DNA of 64,000 bases, taken from positions 45,579,437 through 45,643,436 of the forward strand of contig OY744607.1 in the NCBI GenBank assembly GCA_963556255.1, given 5' to 3'. Made by a program: the position numbers and the translations under genes. Source of the DNA: Allolobophora icterica (taxonomy: Eukaryota > Annelida > Clitellata > Crassiclitellata > Lumbricidae). This document shows, in pieces, positions 1 to 11,400 of this stretch (within the stretch, counting starts at the first letter, position 1; every line of letters begins with the position of its first letter). The notes under the pieces were generated by a model, which had not been told where the DNA came from, did no database searches, and saw only the letters and a program-made list of their open reading frames with translations.

Positions 1-1323
1 TTTTTATTGGTCCACACATTTGATTTACATACATTCCTTTAACATCAGGTTGTGTTATCAGTTACAGACTCATTTGTCGTTTAACAGATACTACTTTAAT
101 AAACCATTGTTTGTATTAACAACGATACACAGGACTAACTTAACTTATCTTATTAGCATGTTTGTTTTAATACATAAAGTTCACAAATTTTCAGAGCAAT
201 AATACATGATCATTGAGTTAATATCATTGGTTAGTGCTGAGCCTGTTTTTCAATAAAAGAAAAGAAACCTGAACGATAAAGCTCGGAAATATTAATAATA
301 GGACACAAAGGGAGGCCCAGAAGGGATGGTGTCCCGCTAGAGCGAGCCCCCTATTGCTTATTAATTCCCAACATGGTAGTCGAGTGTAAGGACCAGGAGA
401 TTAAGCGAGTTAATATAATGTAGGATACCATAAAGTAAAGTTAGGCAGAGCAATAATAAGTGAAGTAAAATAACTGTGGCAAAGTAATGTAAAGTAATTT
501 TAATTATAAAATAATATTATTGTAACACCAATCTAGTGTTGTCTGAGTTCGTTCCAACCCTTACACATCCAAGCTGATGAGGTCCGTGTACTGTCAACAA
601 TCCACCAGTCAGCATTTCAGGATATACATAAACATAAACAAGTCTGACCCCTTTGGTAGTAATCTATACCCTAAATGGCGTGGCACCCATTCAACGGGCA
701 GCTCAAAAATTACTACATACTTCCACTCCGATCCATGTTCTTTCATCTTTAAGAAATTAGATTTTAACTAAATTCACTCGTTGCGTAATAAACTTTTATA
801 TTGAATTTTACATCAAATTCTAAGCAGAAGCTTAACACAACAAATCATGACGTCATCACATTTGTTGTTGCTTACGCTGTTTTTGCAAAACGCCACTGTC
901 GTTGTAAAGAAGGCCCAACAATGGCCCAACGAATTTTTACGAATTTTTACGAATTTTTAAATAGACCAAAAATTCGCGAATTTTTACGAATTTTTAAACC
1001 AAAAGTCACGAATTCTCGAACTATGGCTTGGGCCACAAAAATGTCGTTAAACTCTGGATCGATCATAAAACTACAGAATCAGAATTAACTCCGCCACTGC
1101 TCGTACTCTGATAGTGCCAGTCCAAAGCCTGGAGAAAGGAGGAGGACGACACAATCATTATGACACAGTGTCGTTAAACAGCAACAAACCAACCAAACTG
1201 CAGAAAATACGACTGGGAACTTTGTAAAGTAAGGTTGGCGTATTGTCTTAACGCACATTACTGTTGAGCACTGGCGCATCCAGATTTCAAAATTTTGGGA
1301 AGCGGCATCTCTTTACAGTAGGC
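1..1323. other. Non-coding flank with no recognised gene
   Basis: AT-rich DNA without an open frame that resembles a known protein. A run of short direct repeats of the type GAATTTTTAC lies near 930-1000. It may be intron or upstream flank of the first PHYHIP-like copy, whose early exons are not visible here. Confidence 0.5.
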
Positions 1324-1493
1324 CTAGTTTGCAGAGGCGGCGCCAGACACTTTTTGTAACCAGGGCTTAGCCAGGGCAGTCATACAAGTTACCAGTGCAG
1401 AGGGCGAATTATGAAGAGCGCGGTAGCGCGAGCTTAAATGTTGACCGTATAAGATCACGCTACCGCGCTGGCCGTAAATCGCCCCAAGCACTA

Positions 1494-2503
1494 TACCGGG
1501 TGGCCCATTAAAAACGTTCCCAAACTTTGTTAACCTGGCAATTAAACAATTTTAAAGTAAATTGAATCATAGTACAACAAACAAATCATAATTCATATTT
1601 GTACAACACAGCCAAAATTTAGCGCAAAATACTCAACAGTTTGATAGAAATTGTTGTTAGAACTGTATGACTCATGGTCAAAATTTTGCACAGTTGTTTT
1701 ATGATGACGTTTTACGCGAACAAATGTTTAATTGATCCTCCGCCTTCTCTTGTAACGACCCTTAAACGCTGTTTCCAATGTCCTATTGACTTCTCTATTG
1801 GTGTGTCGTCTAATAGAGACTATTTTGCTTCAATGACCTGCTTAAGTTCGTCAGTATTTAGAAACGGTTTTCTGCGACCAGCATACACAAGCTCCTTTAG
1901 GGCGTTCCATAGTATACATAGTAGTCCAGAGGATTTAGATCGGGAGAGTTTGGTGGCCAGGCATCACTGTGGATAAAATGAGGGGTGTTTGCTTGAAGAA
2001 TTGCTGAGCCAATCTGCAACGATGTGAAGAAGCGCTGTCTTGTTGAAAGATGCAAATGTCGTCAGAATAGAGTCTACGACATTGGGAATGAGCTTATCAG
2101 TTTATGCTTTGTCTTGACCAGTTTTTACGCGGATACCGTATTCCTGAACGATTCGCTTGCCTCGCCAACCCTTCTCCTCAAATGACATCTTAATAACAGC
2201 GAGATCATCATTTTAAAATACCATGTTTTAATGTTTACTACTTCGAGGCCTAGTTTAATCAAGATACCCTAGTTACTTCGCGGCGAAATAAATGACGTAG
2301 TTTTGTGCAAAATTTGTAAACAGGTATGGCGTCATAACCTTGCCGCATGGTGTGACATAATAAACGTACTCTCTTGAAATGTGACATTTGTGCACAGAAA
2401 TAATTGCTTAACATTTTGGTATAAATTAAAATTTGATATCTCTGAAATTAGATATTTGCCAGGTTAACAAAGTTTGGGAACGTTTTTAATGGGCCACCCG
2501 GTA
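1494..2503 (-). mobile_element. Mariner-like (Tc1/mariner superfamily) relic nested in the hAT element
   Basis: The two ends form nearly perfect inverted repeats of about 48 bp, starting TACCGGGTGGCCCATT, each next to a TA dinucleotide (1492-1493 and 2504-2505), the Tc1/mariner target duplication. The interior holds a decayed transposase on the minus strand. The nesting shows that it inserted after the surrounding hAT element. Confidence 0.85.
1674..2215 (-). pseudogene. Decayed mariner-like transposase
   Basis: Read on the minus strand, the N-terminal part contains a KGWRGKRIVQEY-like helix-turn-helix segment (near 2150-2200). The C-terminal part contains WPPNSPDLNPLDYYVW (near 1905-1955), the signature around the last catalytic residue of mariner/IS630-type DDE transposases. 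Several stops and frameshifts separate these, so no functional protein can be made. The subgroup was not assigned. Confidence 0.75.
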
Positions 2504-2812
2504 TAATATGTGTCTCTAGTCAGGAGGTCAGATGAGCAAAGCCCCCGGAAGCTGAACGCTTTTGACATTTGTAAAGCAAATTTTAACATTTCAGTGAGTA
2601 TAGTGAATTTATATATCAGTATATTCAAATATGCCCGAACAAATTCTGGACAGGGCAAAAATTCTGGCAGGGCATCTACCAGGGCAAAGGCTTTTTTACC
2701 AGGGCATTTGACCTGGCGCGCCCTGGTGTAGCGCCGCCTCTGCTAGTTTGGCTTTTGAAACCAGGTTTCATGCTGCAGCATAGGTAGATAGTCAATCAAT
2801 CATTCTTATTAG

Positions 2813-3392
2813 CAGTGTTGGGTATGAGTTAACTCATATGAGTTTAAACTCACGAGTTAACTCACTTGCTGTGATTTATGAGTTTGAGTTAACTCACCTT
2901 AAAGAGTGTGAGTTATGAGTTTGAGTTAACTCATATTTTCTGTGAGTTTGAGTTGTAACTGTCAATTATTTTAAACTCAGCTCACTCTTCGGCACTCGGC
3001 ACATATTATGTTGAAACAAGACTTTTTATATCGTCGGCTTTCCATACTGGTGAGTGGTGACGGCAGGGAGGGTCGTAAACACTGCTAGCGGACAGTATTT
3101 AAGCACTGCATATTTTGTATATTGTGAACAGTTAAGAACAACGTGGCTGAAGTATCGTGTATTCTTGATGGAAAATATTTTTCTGTTACAAGTAGGCGTG
3201 ATGGAAAAATTGTTGCTCGATTAGAACGTGCTAGTAAGAAACGTGTGAGTTTATGAGTTAACTCATATAACAAGTGAGTTTGAGTTAACTCATTTCACTT
3301 AGGATGAGTTGAGTTTGAGTTTAAACTCATTTTGAGGTGCGTGAGTTGAGTTTTGATTTAACTCATTTCTTGTTTGAGTTTACCCAACACTG
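2813..3392. mobile_element. hAT-type MITE, CAGTGTTGGGT ends
   Basis: The ends are CAGTGTTGGGT and its inverse ACCCAACACTG. The flanks CTTATTAG (2805-2812) and CTTATTAA (3393-3400) agree at 7 of 8 positions, as expected for an hAT target duplication with one later change. The interior is full of the palindromic motif GAGTTAACTC in both orientations, a typical subterminal-repeat pattern, and codes for nothing. The matching place in the related sequence near 30730 is empty. Confidence 0.85.
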
Positions 3393-3429
3393 CTTATTAA
3401 TCAAAAACATTGAACCCTAATAGACCAGT

Positions 3430-4100
3430 TTTAAACTTTTATTCCTCAGTCTTATTCAGCTTGGTCATCTGATTTGTTTGATTGGGTCATCCCTAAAACT
3501 AAAACTGTTCTTGGTGAACGGGCTTTTCCCGTTGGTGGACCATAATTTTGAAACATTCTCTACAGGTCAAGTCCGATTCTAAAACTAAAACTGTTCTTGG
3601 TGAATGGGCTTTTCCGGTTGGTGGACCTAGATTTTGAAACATTCTCCATGTATCTGGCCGTTCTGCTCACTGCTCAGTCGCTTACCGGTAGGCCTAGGGC
3701 CTATATCATTTCTCAACTTAAAACTCACCTCTTTCATATTGCTTATCCACCATAATTGTAAATGTAATTAGTAATTTCTATTGCGCCGGTGTCTAATGCA
3801 CAAAATGTCAACCGATGGCACACCAAAACAAAGCCGTATTCAGGTCAATATATAAATGATCAGAGTCTGCCTTTCTGTCTTAGCGGACTGATCTTGTGGA
3901 TGATGAGACATTTTAGACATTGAACTTAGGGCCTATGGAAGTCACTAATTAAGTTTAGTGAAGTATAACGATTGACAACAAATGTAGCTTCTGTCAGTAA
4001 TGACGCTGTGTCCTAGTAGAGACGATTAGCTTTGAAATTTCGGCGAATCACATAAATATCATGAAATAATATTTTAAAATGTAATATCACATTAAATTAT
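3430..4100 (+). mobile_element. LINE 3'-end fragment (CR1/L2-like), with an internal duplication
   Basis: This sequence is related to 30830-31290 and 54310-54660. In the cleanest copy (30,9xx) it translates to FSVAGPTF-stop-NSLP and a Leu-rich tail ending in a stop, the usual C-terminus of CR1/L2-type LINE ORF2. Here a stretch of about 70 bp containing CTGTTCTTGGTGAA is duplicated (near 3505 and 3588). It is followed by AT-rich 3' sequence leading to the exon at 4223. Confidence 0.6.
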
Positions 4101-4222
4101 ACTTACAATTACATACTTACATTTACATTGCACTTACATTTATATTATAGGGTTACATTTATATTACAGGGTTACATTTACATCGCACATACATTTACGC
4201 TGCGCTTACATTTACATCACAG

Positions 4223-4504
4223 CGCTACAGACAATACTGGTGACCATCGAGTGGAGGTCTTTCAACCGGGCCAGGCTGCGTCTGATTCGACTGACCTCTG
4301 GTGTCCATCGGTGGCTGATAATGGTCAGTCAACTGGATAACACTTCGCAGAAGCGCATCTTCATGATTCCGATCAGTTACGATGAAACGCTCTTCGAATT
4401 CCCCTTCGACCTCACAGCTGGGCAGGTCTACCACGTCGAGGCGTTTGGACTGGGTCCCTACGATGGCAGGGTTCTCTGCCAGAACTACACAGACTTCAGA
4501 GCAG
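4223..4504 (+). CDS. PHYHIP-like copy 1, FN3-like exon
   Basis: Internal exon of 282 nt (about 94 aa) between an acceptor ACATCACAG and a donor G|GTAGAA. It enters with two bases of a split codon and leaves with one (phase 1/1), so it can be spliced into the other copies' pattern. The product has alternating hydrophobic strands ending [15 protein letters not shown], which resembles the F-G strand region of fibronectin type III modules (inference from the pattern). About 11 of 282 bases differ from the exon at 31835-32116. Preceding exons are not in the window or have been lost. Confidence 0.75.
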
Positions 4505-4800
4505 GTAGAATCTTATCTAATCTAATCTGTTTTGTTGTATCATATTGTATTGTATTGTATTGTATTCTAATCTTGTCGAATAGAGTCTGCTCTAGTTTAG
4601 TCAAGTCCGATCCGACTGGACCCGACGCGATCTAATACAATCTAATCTAATCTAATCTAATCTAATCTAATTCAATCAAATCAGTTCCAATCTAGGCCTA
4701 ATCTAATCTAACCTGAAGTTTCCTGTAGCACCTTATCGTAATATACAAGGTGTCAATGGAGGATGCATGGCTTCTAAGCAAAACCGCATTCCGACGGCAG

Positions 4801-4884
<84 letters not shown>

Positions 4885-6140
4885 CCTCCTCCCTCTCTGT
4901 CTGTGTCTCTGTCTGTCTGTGTCTCTGTCTGTCTGTGTCTCTGTCTGTCTGCTTGTTTCTCTGTCTGTGTCTCTGTCTGTCTGCTTGTTTCTCTGTCTGT
5001 CTCTGTCTGTCTGCCTCTGTCTGTCTCTCCGTCTCTCTGTCTCTCTCTATCTCTCCTTTTCTTTTCCGTTAACACTTGAAGACCACACTTGTTCCCACTG
5101 GTTCTGGGATATCGGACCGGGAGCGCTTTATAATTTCCCAAGTACATGTACTCTTACAATTCAGAAATCACAAGCACTTAAAGCGATCATGTTGATTTCG
5201 TCGATCCAACTGTTTAGAACGAACTTCCCCTAGAGTTACGACACCCGTCGAGGCATTCTTCTGACACATTCCACAACAGCCTAAAGTCTCTCCTTTTTGC
5301 CGGGGTTTGGACGGGAGCGCCTCTCAGTAGAAACCTTGAAGGGGCGCTATACAAATTTTCTGAATGACTGACTGACTGAGAAACACTTAGACTCTCATTG
5401 TTTTCTCTTTCTTTGTGTCAGAGTTGACTCTGTCGGACCTTCAGTCTCTCTACGACAAGGCGCGATCCTTCGCCGGTTCACGCAGCGCTCCTTGCGTCTG
5501 GCTCTACAGAAACAAGCCCCCAAAGTACTTCGACGACATCCTTCTGAACCGTGGAGGAATCATGGAAGTCTACGTGAAGGACAACAGCGGTGATCCAGGG
5601 TGCCCGATCAACGGTCGGATCCACGGTCTCTTCTTCATGGCCACCGTTAAGCGGGGGTCACAGACGGGCGAACCAGATCGGTGGTCTGCTTTCGGAAGCT
5701 GTCGTCTATGCATCTCGGTCGAGGAGCTGCTTCTGACGGCGCCACGCCTTTACTTTGCGGACTTCTACTGCATGAGGTCGAATAAGAGACATTACGTGAC
5801 GTTGGTCATGACGAAACCAGGTTCAACTGCCGACAGATTCTGCGCCGATCGCCTATTATCGCTCAGGGTTGTGTACCCCAACTGCAACCCGTTTCTGTTC
5901 GAAGATCTCTCCGGACAGTTTCGGGTTTCGGCGAAGAATAATCTCTACGTTGAGGTGCTCTACACGGAGGACATCGATGTTCGAGATTATAAGTTAGATC
6001 ACGGTGTTAAAACGTTCGGTAAAGGACGCTCGACGAAAGGAGGGCGACCTAAGAACGTTAATTGTGACAAGTGTAGTCTTATGGTGAGACGGTCGGAGGA
6101 CTTCAGCTGCCGAGAACCCTATGCTCTTCTCACGCTCTGA
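4223..6140 (+). CDS. PHYHIP-like gene, copy 1 (last two exons; 5' part not seen)
   Basis: Two exons, 4223-4504 and 5422-6140, join in frame (phase 1) to give about 333 residues: an FN3-like module followed by the PHYHIP-type C-terminal domain. Vertebrate PHYHIP and PHYHIPL are cytosolic proteins that bind phytanoyl-CoA hydroxylase; whether this copy does is unknown. No first exon of the kind seen at 7982, 21885 and 48726 was found upstream, so the gene either begins before this window or is partial. The intron holds a CT microsatellite. Copy 3 is its close duplicate. Confidence 0.75.
4737..5070. repeat. CT and CTGT microsatellite with repeat-family leader
   Basis: From 4804 to about 4880 the sequence is an uninterrupted (CT)n run, followed by (CTGT)n-like repeats to about 5065. 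The leader at 4737-4802 (CACAAGG-type, GCAAAACCGC) recurs at 32370-32440 and 49615-49680 and is part of a dispersed repeat family. The Ser/Leu- and Arg/Glu-rich open frames here are translations of the microsatellite. All of it lies in the intron of copy 1. Confidence 0.9.
5235..5400 (+). repeat. LINE 3'-tail fragment in the intron of copy 1
   Basis: The phrase GGAGCGCCTCTCAGTAGAAA followed by AGGGGCGCTATACAAATTTT and (CTGA)n matches the 3' end of the LINE at about 55990-56070. The same tail stands at the same place in copy 3 (33230-33300), so it predates the duplication of these two copies. Confidence 0.6.
5422..6140 (+). CDS. PHYHIP-like copy 1, terminal exon with PHYHIP-type domain
   Basis: Terminal exon of 719 nt after the acceptor TTTGTGTCAG, ending in TGA at 6138-6140. 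It encodes about 239 residues with the family's order of motifs: [92 protein letters not shown] and a C-terminal CxxC (CDKC). The frame is open throughout. Assignment rests on recognising the PHYHIP C-terminal domain pattern. Nothing in it suggests a signal peptide or membrane segment. Confidence 0.85.
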
Positions 6141-7981
6141 CTTACACTGACTGTAATTGCAATTGTAATCTGACATTTATACAGCGCCACTTCATGAAAC
6201 AACTTATCAGTGTCGCTCCCGATCCGAACCAGTTAAATTACAGTGTTATGAACCCCGACCGCAGTTCTGTGAATTTATGGTTGGGATTCCCGTCACGCGA
6301 TTGCAGCGTCCGCCCAGGGATGGCTTGTAAATCCAGCCTTGACTTATCTGTTCAAGTGACCAAGGGTCTCAACTTTTTTAGATAACTTCTCTGTCTTTCT
6401 CTGTCTGTCTCTTTTTCTCTAGCCCTCTCTTTAGTTCTTTCCTTCTGTCTTTCTTACTCCTTTTATTCTCTTTCGTCTCTGTCTGTCTCGCTATCTCTGC
6501 CCCTGCCTGTATTTATACCTTTCTTCCTATCTTCCGTTCTTCCTTATACCTTTCTTTCACTCTCCTTCCACCTGATGGACTGAAATTACATGCATATTTC
6601 TAATTGGGTTCTGAAACAACTGTAATATGCTCATCGGTTATCGTATTCGGATAATACCATCTTAATTTTTTCACTTGCACTCTAGCTTTGTCTTTTGTCT
6701 TCCCTTCTATCAAAATATAACCCTGTTAAGGATTCTCGTTTACTGGCTTGTAAATCTGTTCTGACTCTCGTTCTCTTTGAATTTTACTCCTGTCGTTATC
6801 CTGCGATTTGTCATCTTCATGCACTAGTCTAGCAGCTCTTCGATCAGAGACATCGTATATGTCACATTTCCTTGCCAAAGCACTCAAAGTTGTTCGCATC
6901 TTCTACTGCTGGACCAAATACTGTTTAATCTCGCCTCATGTCATCAGGAACAATTAGGAAGAATTCCATCATGTCAGCACATGTCGAAGGCACCGAAGAG
7001 CTTTTAGTTTGCACTGTTTTTGGCTGTATGGGCGACATGCAGTCTACCTTTCAGTCTTCAATATATTTACAAAAAGCATCACCAACATAAAATCACAATA
7101 GTGAAGAAATCACACTGCAAGTATAAAAAAATTATGCCATTAATGCAAAATTTCAGCAATTCGTGTTCTTTTTCGGTGGCCTTGGGGCACCTCAAGAATT
7201 TAACCAAATCCAGTATTATTTTACGTGCAGGCTACTGGGCACACTATATAGACAACTTTTGCACACCCTGCCGATTCTGAAATGTTAATTTCATTTTTTC
7301 ACTCCACCCTACTGAGTATGCAAAGTACTAAGCCTATGTAGGCCTAGGCCTAGAAAAGAAGACAAGCCTAATGATAAATATGATTGCAGAACATGTCACT
7401 CCACAGAAACGGCGTCGCATTTGGAGTTAATTAGGGCTCTGTTTAGGCTCTGTTTAAAGTTTAGGCTTTGTTTAGGCTGTTGTTAGGCCCTCTCGCACCC
7501 TGGAAATCGAAAGCTACCTAAACAGATTTCATTTGTAAATTTATATAAGTATCAATCTCGACACCAAACAAAGACTGCCTTAGAGAGAACAATTTTGCAC
7601 CGACGGATCTGCGGGAGCGGTAGTCTACTGTAGCTACATGCACATGCTAATCAGAACTCGTGCACGCGCTGCACGACGCACAGTTTTACTCGGAGTCTGC
7701 TCCGAGCATGCCTCGTGAAACCTCTCAAAAACCCAATCAATCACCTATACGGCTGTGTATTTTTTATCGGTCTAGATCGGTCGTTGGTCTAGACAGAAAA
7801 AATAGCTAGCGAGAACTGTTGAGCTACGGATGACTAACGTTGCAGTCGAGATCCTTCTTCGCCCTGAATAGACTTGTTTTCGTCTAGTCTGTGAATAAGC
7901 TGTTTTTTCCAGCGACTTCGATTTTTGGGCGCTGTAGAAGTCCCGAGATTACGATCAAGTTTACGATTACGATTAATAGAA
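6141..7981. other. Intergenic spacer between copies 1 and 2
   Basis: Pyrimidine-rich (TCTG/TCTT) sequence at 6385-6570, partly repeated after copy 3 at 34325-34680, then ordinary AT-rich DNA. No gene or complete element is recognisable. The stretch just before the next start codon is described separately. Confidence 0.6.
7885..7979 (+). promoter_or_regulatory. Conserved leader next to exon 1 of copy 2
   Basis: GTGAATAAGCTG, then GGGCGCTGTAGAAG, then TTTACGATTACGATTA lie directly before the ATG at 7982. A similar block precedes copy 4 (48609-48690) and another lies at 20140-20205 plus 20739-20760. It may be a 5' regulatory or leader region shared by the genes, or the tail of a dispersed retroposon. 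The sequence alone does not decide. Confidence 0.35.
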
Positions 7982-8411
7982 ATGGCCGAATCTGAGATCT
8001 CTGAAGGAACTCTGGATTTAAGGGCAAAGAAGTACTATTTCAATGAGGCCGATCAATCTTGCGGCTTGGTAATTATAAGCCGTTGGTCAAAATTCATTAA
8101 AGACAATGAGGTGATAATTTTCAGTGTTTTGGACGACGATTCTAAGTTGAGCTGGACATTCTTGGTGGATTCATCACTGAAGAAGTACAGGAAGTCTAAG
8201 AGATTGAAAATCAAGATCCCTCGCTCTTCCGTACAGAATCTGATTTGCGTTACGGCAAAATTGGTTGTTGCTGTTTCTGAAGTCCAAGAGTCACCATTCA
8301 TGTTGAGACCGTTTCGTGTGGTTGCTGAAAGTTCTGAAAACGCGACCTTGGAAGAGGGAAAGGACAAGGATGCGTTGCTTCTCTCATTTCAAGACTTGGA
8401 TATAAGTCAAT
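7982..8411 (+). CDS. Copy 2 exon 1, N-terminal module
   Basis: Starts at ATG 7982 (MAESEISEGTLDL). The frame is open further upstream to 7925, but this ATG aligns best with the starts of copies 3 and 4. The conserved core is CGLVIISRWSKFI…FSVLDDD…WTFLVD, matching CGLVTIRGW and FGLVIVTGW in the other two copies. The donor is not clear: GT at 8412 or at 8406 both keep phase 1, while the position that aligns with GTAAGT in the other copies reads ATAAGT. About 141-143 residues, no signal peptide. Confidence 0.65.
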
Positions 8412-11400
8412 GTAGGCTACGTCATCTTTTTCTTTTATTACAAAATCAGATTTAGTATTGTCAAATTGGAGTTCCGTGATAGAACGCCGCCAATGCTCGT
8501 ACTCTGGCAGTGCCAGTCCCAAGCCTGAATAAAAGAGGAGGACGTTGCTAATCATCTTTGTTATTATCACAGTGTCGCTAAACAGCAATTAACCAGTTAC
8601 GCGATAGTCTATAGTAGTAGTAACTGGCGGGACGGTCAACCCGGAAGTTGATGGTTCAAATCCCGTCGAGGTTTAAATTCGCGCCAGAACAGATGTTTCA
8701 GAATTTCTGCTGTATTTATTGTGCTCCAATAGCCATCTACTCAGTCCTCATAGGCTATAAAATGAGCACACCGACCGTACACTGTCGGTGGGAGGTCGGA
8801 CGGAGAGGCAGAGGAAAAGCCGGCTACCCCATGCGTAACCACATTATTATTACGCATTTATTGTAGGCTATATATGGCCAGTCCCGGCCTTAGGGGCGTG
8901 CGAACCGTGCGGTCGCACGGGCCCACAACTTAGGGGGCCAGAAAATGGGGCCCGCAAATATTACGGTTTCGACTAAACAGTCAACTTCCTCTATAGCCCA
9001 GGATTCTCGTGTATACATGGCTTGTACTTGTTAACAATCTACTAACATAAAATGATTAGCAATGAAAAACAATTTTACTTGTGTCATGGGGACAGGGGCG
9101 TCTACACCATAGAAACCTTGGAGCAAATGTTCCATTCAAAAAATGTGTGTGGGGGGAGATCTGTCAGTGCGTTTGTAACATTAACGGGGAGGGGAAAAGA
9201 GGGGGAAAGGGGAAGTTGCTCCAATGACTTAGGGGGATAGACACCCCTGCATGGGGGACCCGTACAGCATACTCTGCACGGGTCCGAAATATCCTAAGGC
9301 GGGCACTGCTAGGGCTCTAACCAATCGGATGCTGGGTATCATACATATGCTGAGTATAAGAACATGATGTCAATAATTATTATTGATGTCAGTAACATAT
9401 GACACTGGAAACAATCACAGTAGAAGAAATAGTTATATTTGACTAAAGTTATTCAGTTAATCAATTGGCCTTCTACAGTCGTATGGCTTACTATGGTAAC
9501 CAGTATAGTTTTCAACCATCCTGGCCTACTGTTAGCATGTAGACTTAATGCCAATAGCATGTGATTTACTGGTAGTGGTTTGCTTCTAGTCTTCGACGTT
9601 CGACCTCGCTTGCAGTCAGACATTGGAGTGGAAGCTGAGGACGGCTCGACTTTGACCTTGATCGAGAGGAACTCTCTTCTCCCGACGGAAAGATCCAGAA
9701 AATTCCACACAGCGGAATCATCAGTCCCGTTTGGGATCTACCAAGGCAACAGCAGATCTGCCGCCTATGACAGACACGTTCAAGACTTAGAGCTGTCGCT
9801 TCTGTCACAGGCGGAGACTCGATACGTTTCCCTATCGTTGGAGGTCCGTGAAGATGGAACTCTCGTAGGAAGAGCACGAGAACGCGATCATCCTGACAAC
9901 GAGAAGAGCTTTAGATATGTCAGTGCAAGTGAGCTGCAGTTAAGCTTTCGTAATGACAATCGTCAACTACAAATTTCTAAAGTGATGCTTCAAAGCTACG
10001 CGTGGAGCATCAGCTTATTCTCGAGCGCTGCATCGTGTCAAAGGGTTGTCCAGAGGTATCAAGTGAAGAACCAAGAGAAGGAGGCAGAGAGAGACACACA
10101 GACAGACAGAGACAGACGCAGACAGAGACAGAGAGAGCGAGAGACAGACAGACAGACAGAGACAGAGATACAGACAGACAGACAGACAGACAGAGCAGGG
10201 CCGCAACAAGGCTAATGCGGACCCGGGTGCTGTGATTGCGAATTTCATCACAGAAAAATTTGATGACCTTTTTGGGGGAATTTTTTATGACTTTTTGGGA
10301 ATCCTTCTTACACAAACTTTGATGACCTTTTTGGGGAATTTGTTCTTACATTAACATTTCTTTTTATGTACTTCCGAAAATGCGGGCCCCAAAATCTGCG
10401 GGCCCGGGTGCTGCAGCACCCTTAGCACCCCCTTAATGCGGGTCTGAGACAGAGACAGACAGAGACAGACAGAGAGACAGACAGAGAGAGAGAGAAGGAC
10501 GCAGAGGATGTGGTCAGGTGGGCTTCATATAGTTTTCACCGTTTTCCTTGTTCAGCTATGTGAATAAGGATAACTACTCTTTACATATTAGATTGGACTA
10601 GATTTAGATAACAGATTGGATTGGATTACATTAAGCTAGATTAGATCAGCTTAAATTGTCCATCGCTGTTCAGGATTAAAAATCGTTATTGTCTTCTAGG
10701 ACTGTTCGTTTTTTCCGCAGAAGTCATCAGTTCGAGCGAACCGTTCGATACTCACTGTCCTCAAGTAGATGTCGATTTACCAAACAACACTGTGACTCTT
10801 ACAGTCGAAAAGAAAAACACTGCAGTTGACATCTGGAAACTGGTCATAACCAACCTATCAGATACTGCCATGGAGACCCACGTATTCCTTGTTCCAGTTA
10901 AAGTACCCATGCAAAAGATTCTGCTTCCGCCTGGAGTTCTGTTGCTGGACGTGAGGTACACCCTTATCGTGGAAGGTCTTCAGGACATTGACATGGAAGA
11001 CCATCCGGGCACAACATTCAAAGTTGTCTGCAGGAAGTCAACTTCGATTCCCTATCCGATACCAGGTAGGCCTATTCCCTATCCGATACCAGGTAGGCCT
11101 ATTCCCTGTTAAATAACAGGTTGGCCTATTATCTATCCAATCACAGGGTAGGCATATTCACTATCCAATAACAAGTAGGCCTTTTCCCTATCCAATAACA
11201 AGCAGTGGCGGCGCCAGGATTTCAGGTTTGGAGGGGCTAGAGCCCTACGGTGAATATTTAATCGCGCGTGAGCGTGAAAAATTTTTTTGATCTTTTTTTT
11301 GTTCACGAAAAATGCGTTTAAAAACCAAGGGGCAAGCACTTTGTAACGGCATGTAGATTATGTATTTTCATAAAATTGTATAATTACATTCAAACTAATT

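Larger units (their letters stand above)
1332..2742. mobile_element. Non-autonomous hAT-like element, family A, with 8-bp target duplication
   Basis: The left end reads CAGAGGCGGCGCC and the right end is its inverse (…GCGCCGCCTCTG), giving terminal inverted repeats of about 12 bp. Both sides are flanked by CTAGTTTG (1324-1331 and 2743-2750), a perfect 8-bp target duplication, the hAT hallmark. There is no transposase of its own. A mariner-like relic is nested inside it. Its ends closely resemble those of the larger element at 11203-17048, so the two belong to one family. Confidence 0.85.

Noticed and set aside
577..1088. Short plus-strand frames of 64 and 95 codons
   Set aside because: No similarity recognised; the second overlaps GAATTTTTAC tandem repeats.
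8300..8590. Minus-strand frame of 96 codons over exon 1 of copy 2
   Set aside because: It overlaps the plus-strand exon supported by similarity to copies 3 and 4.
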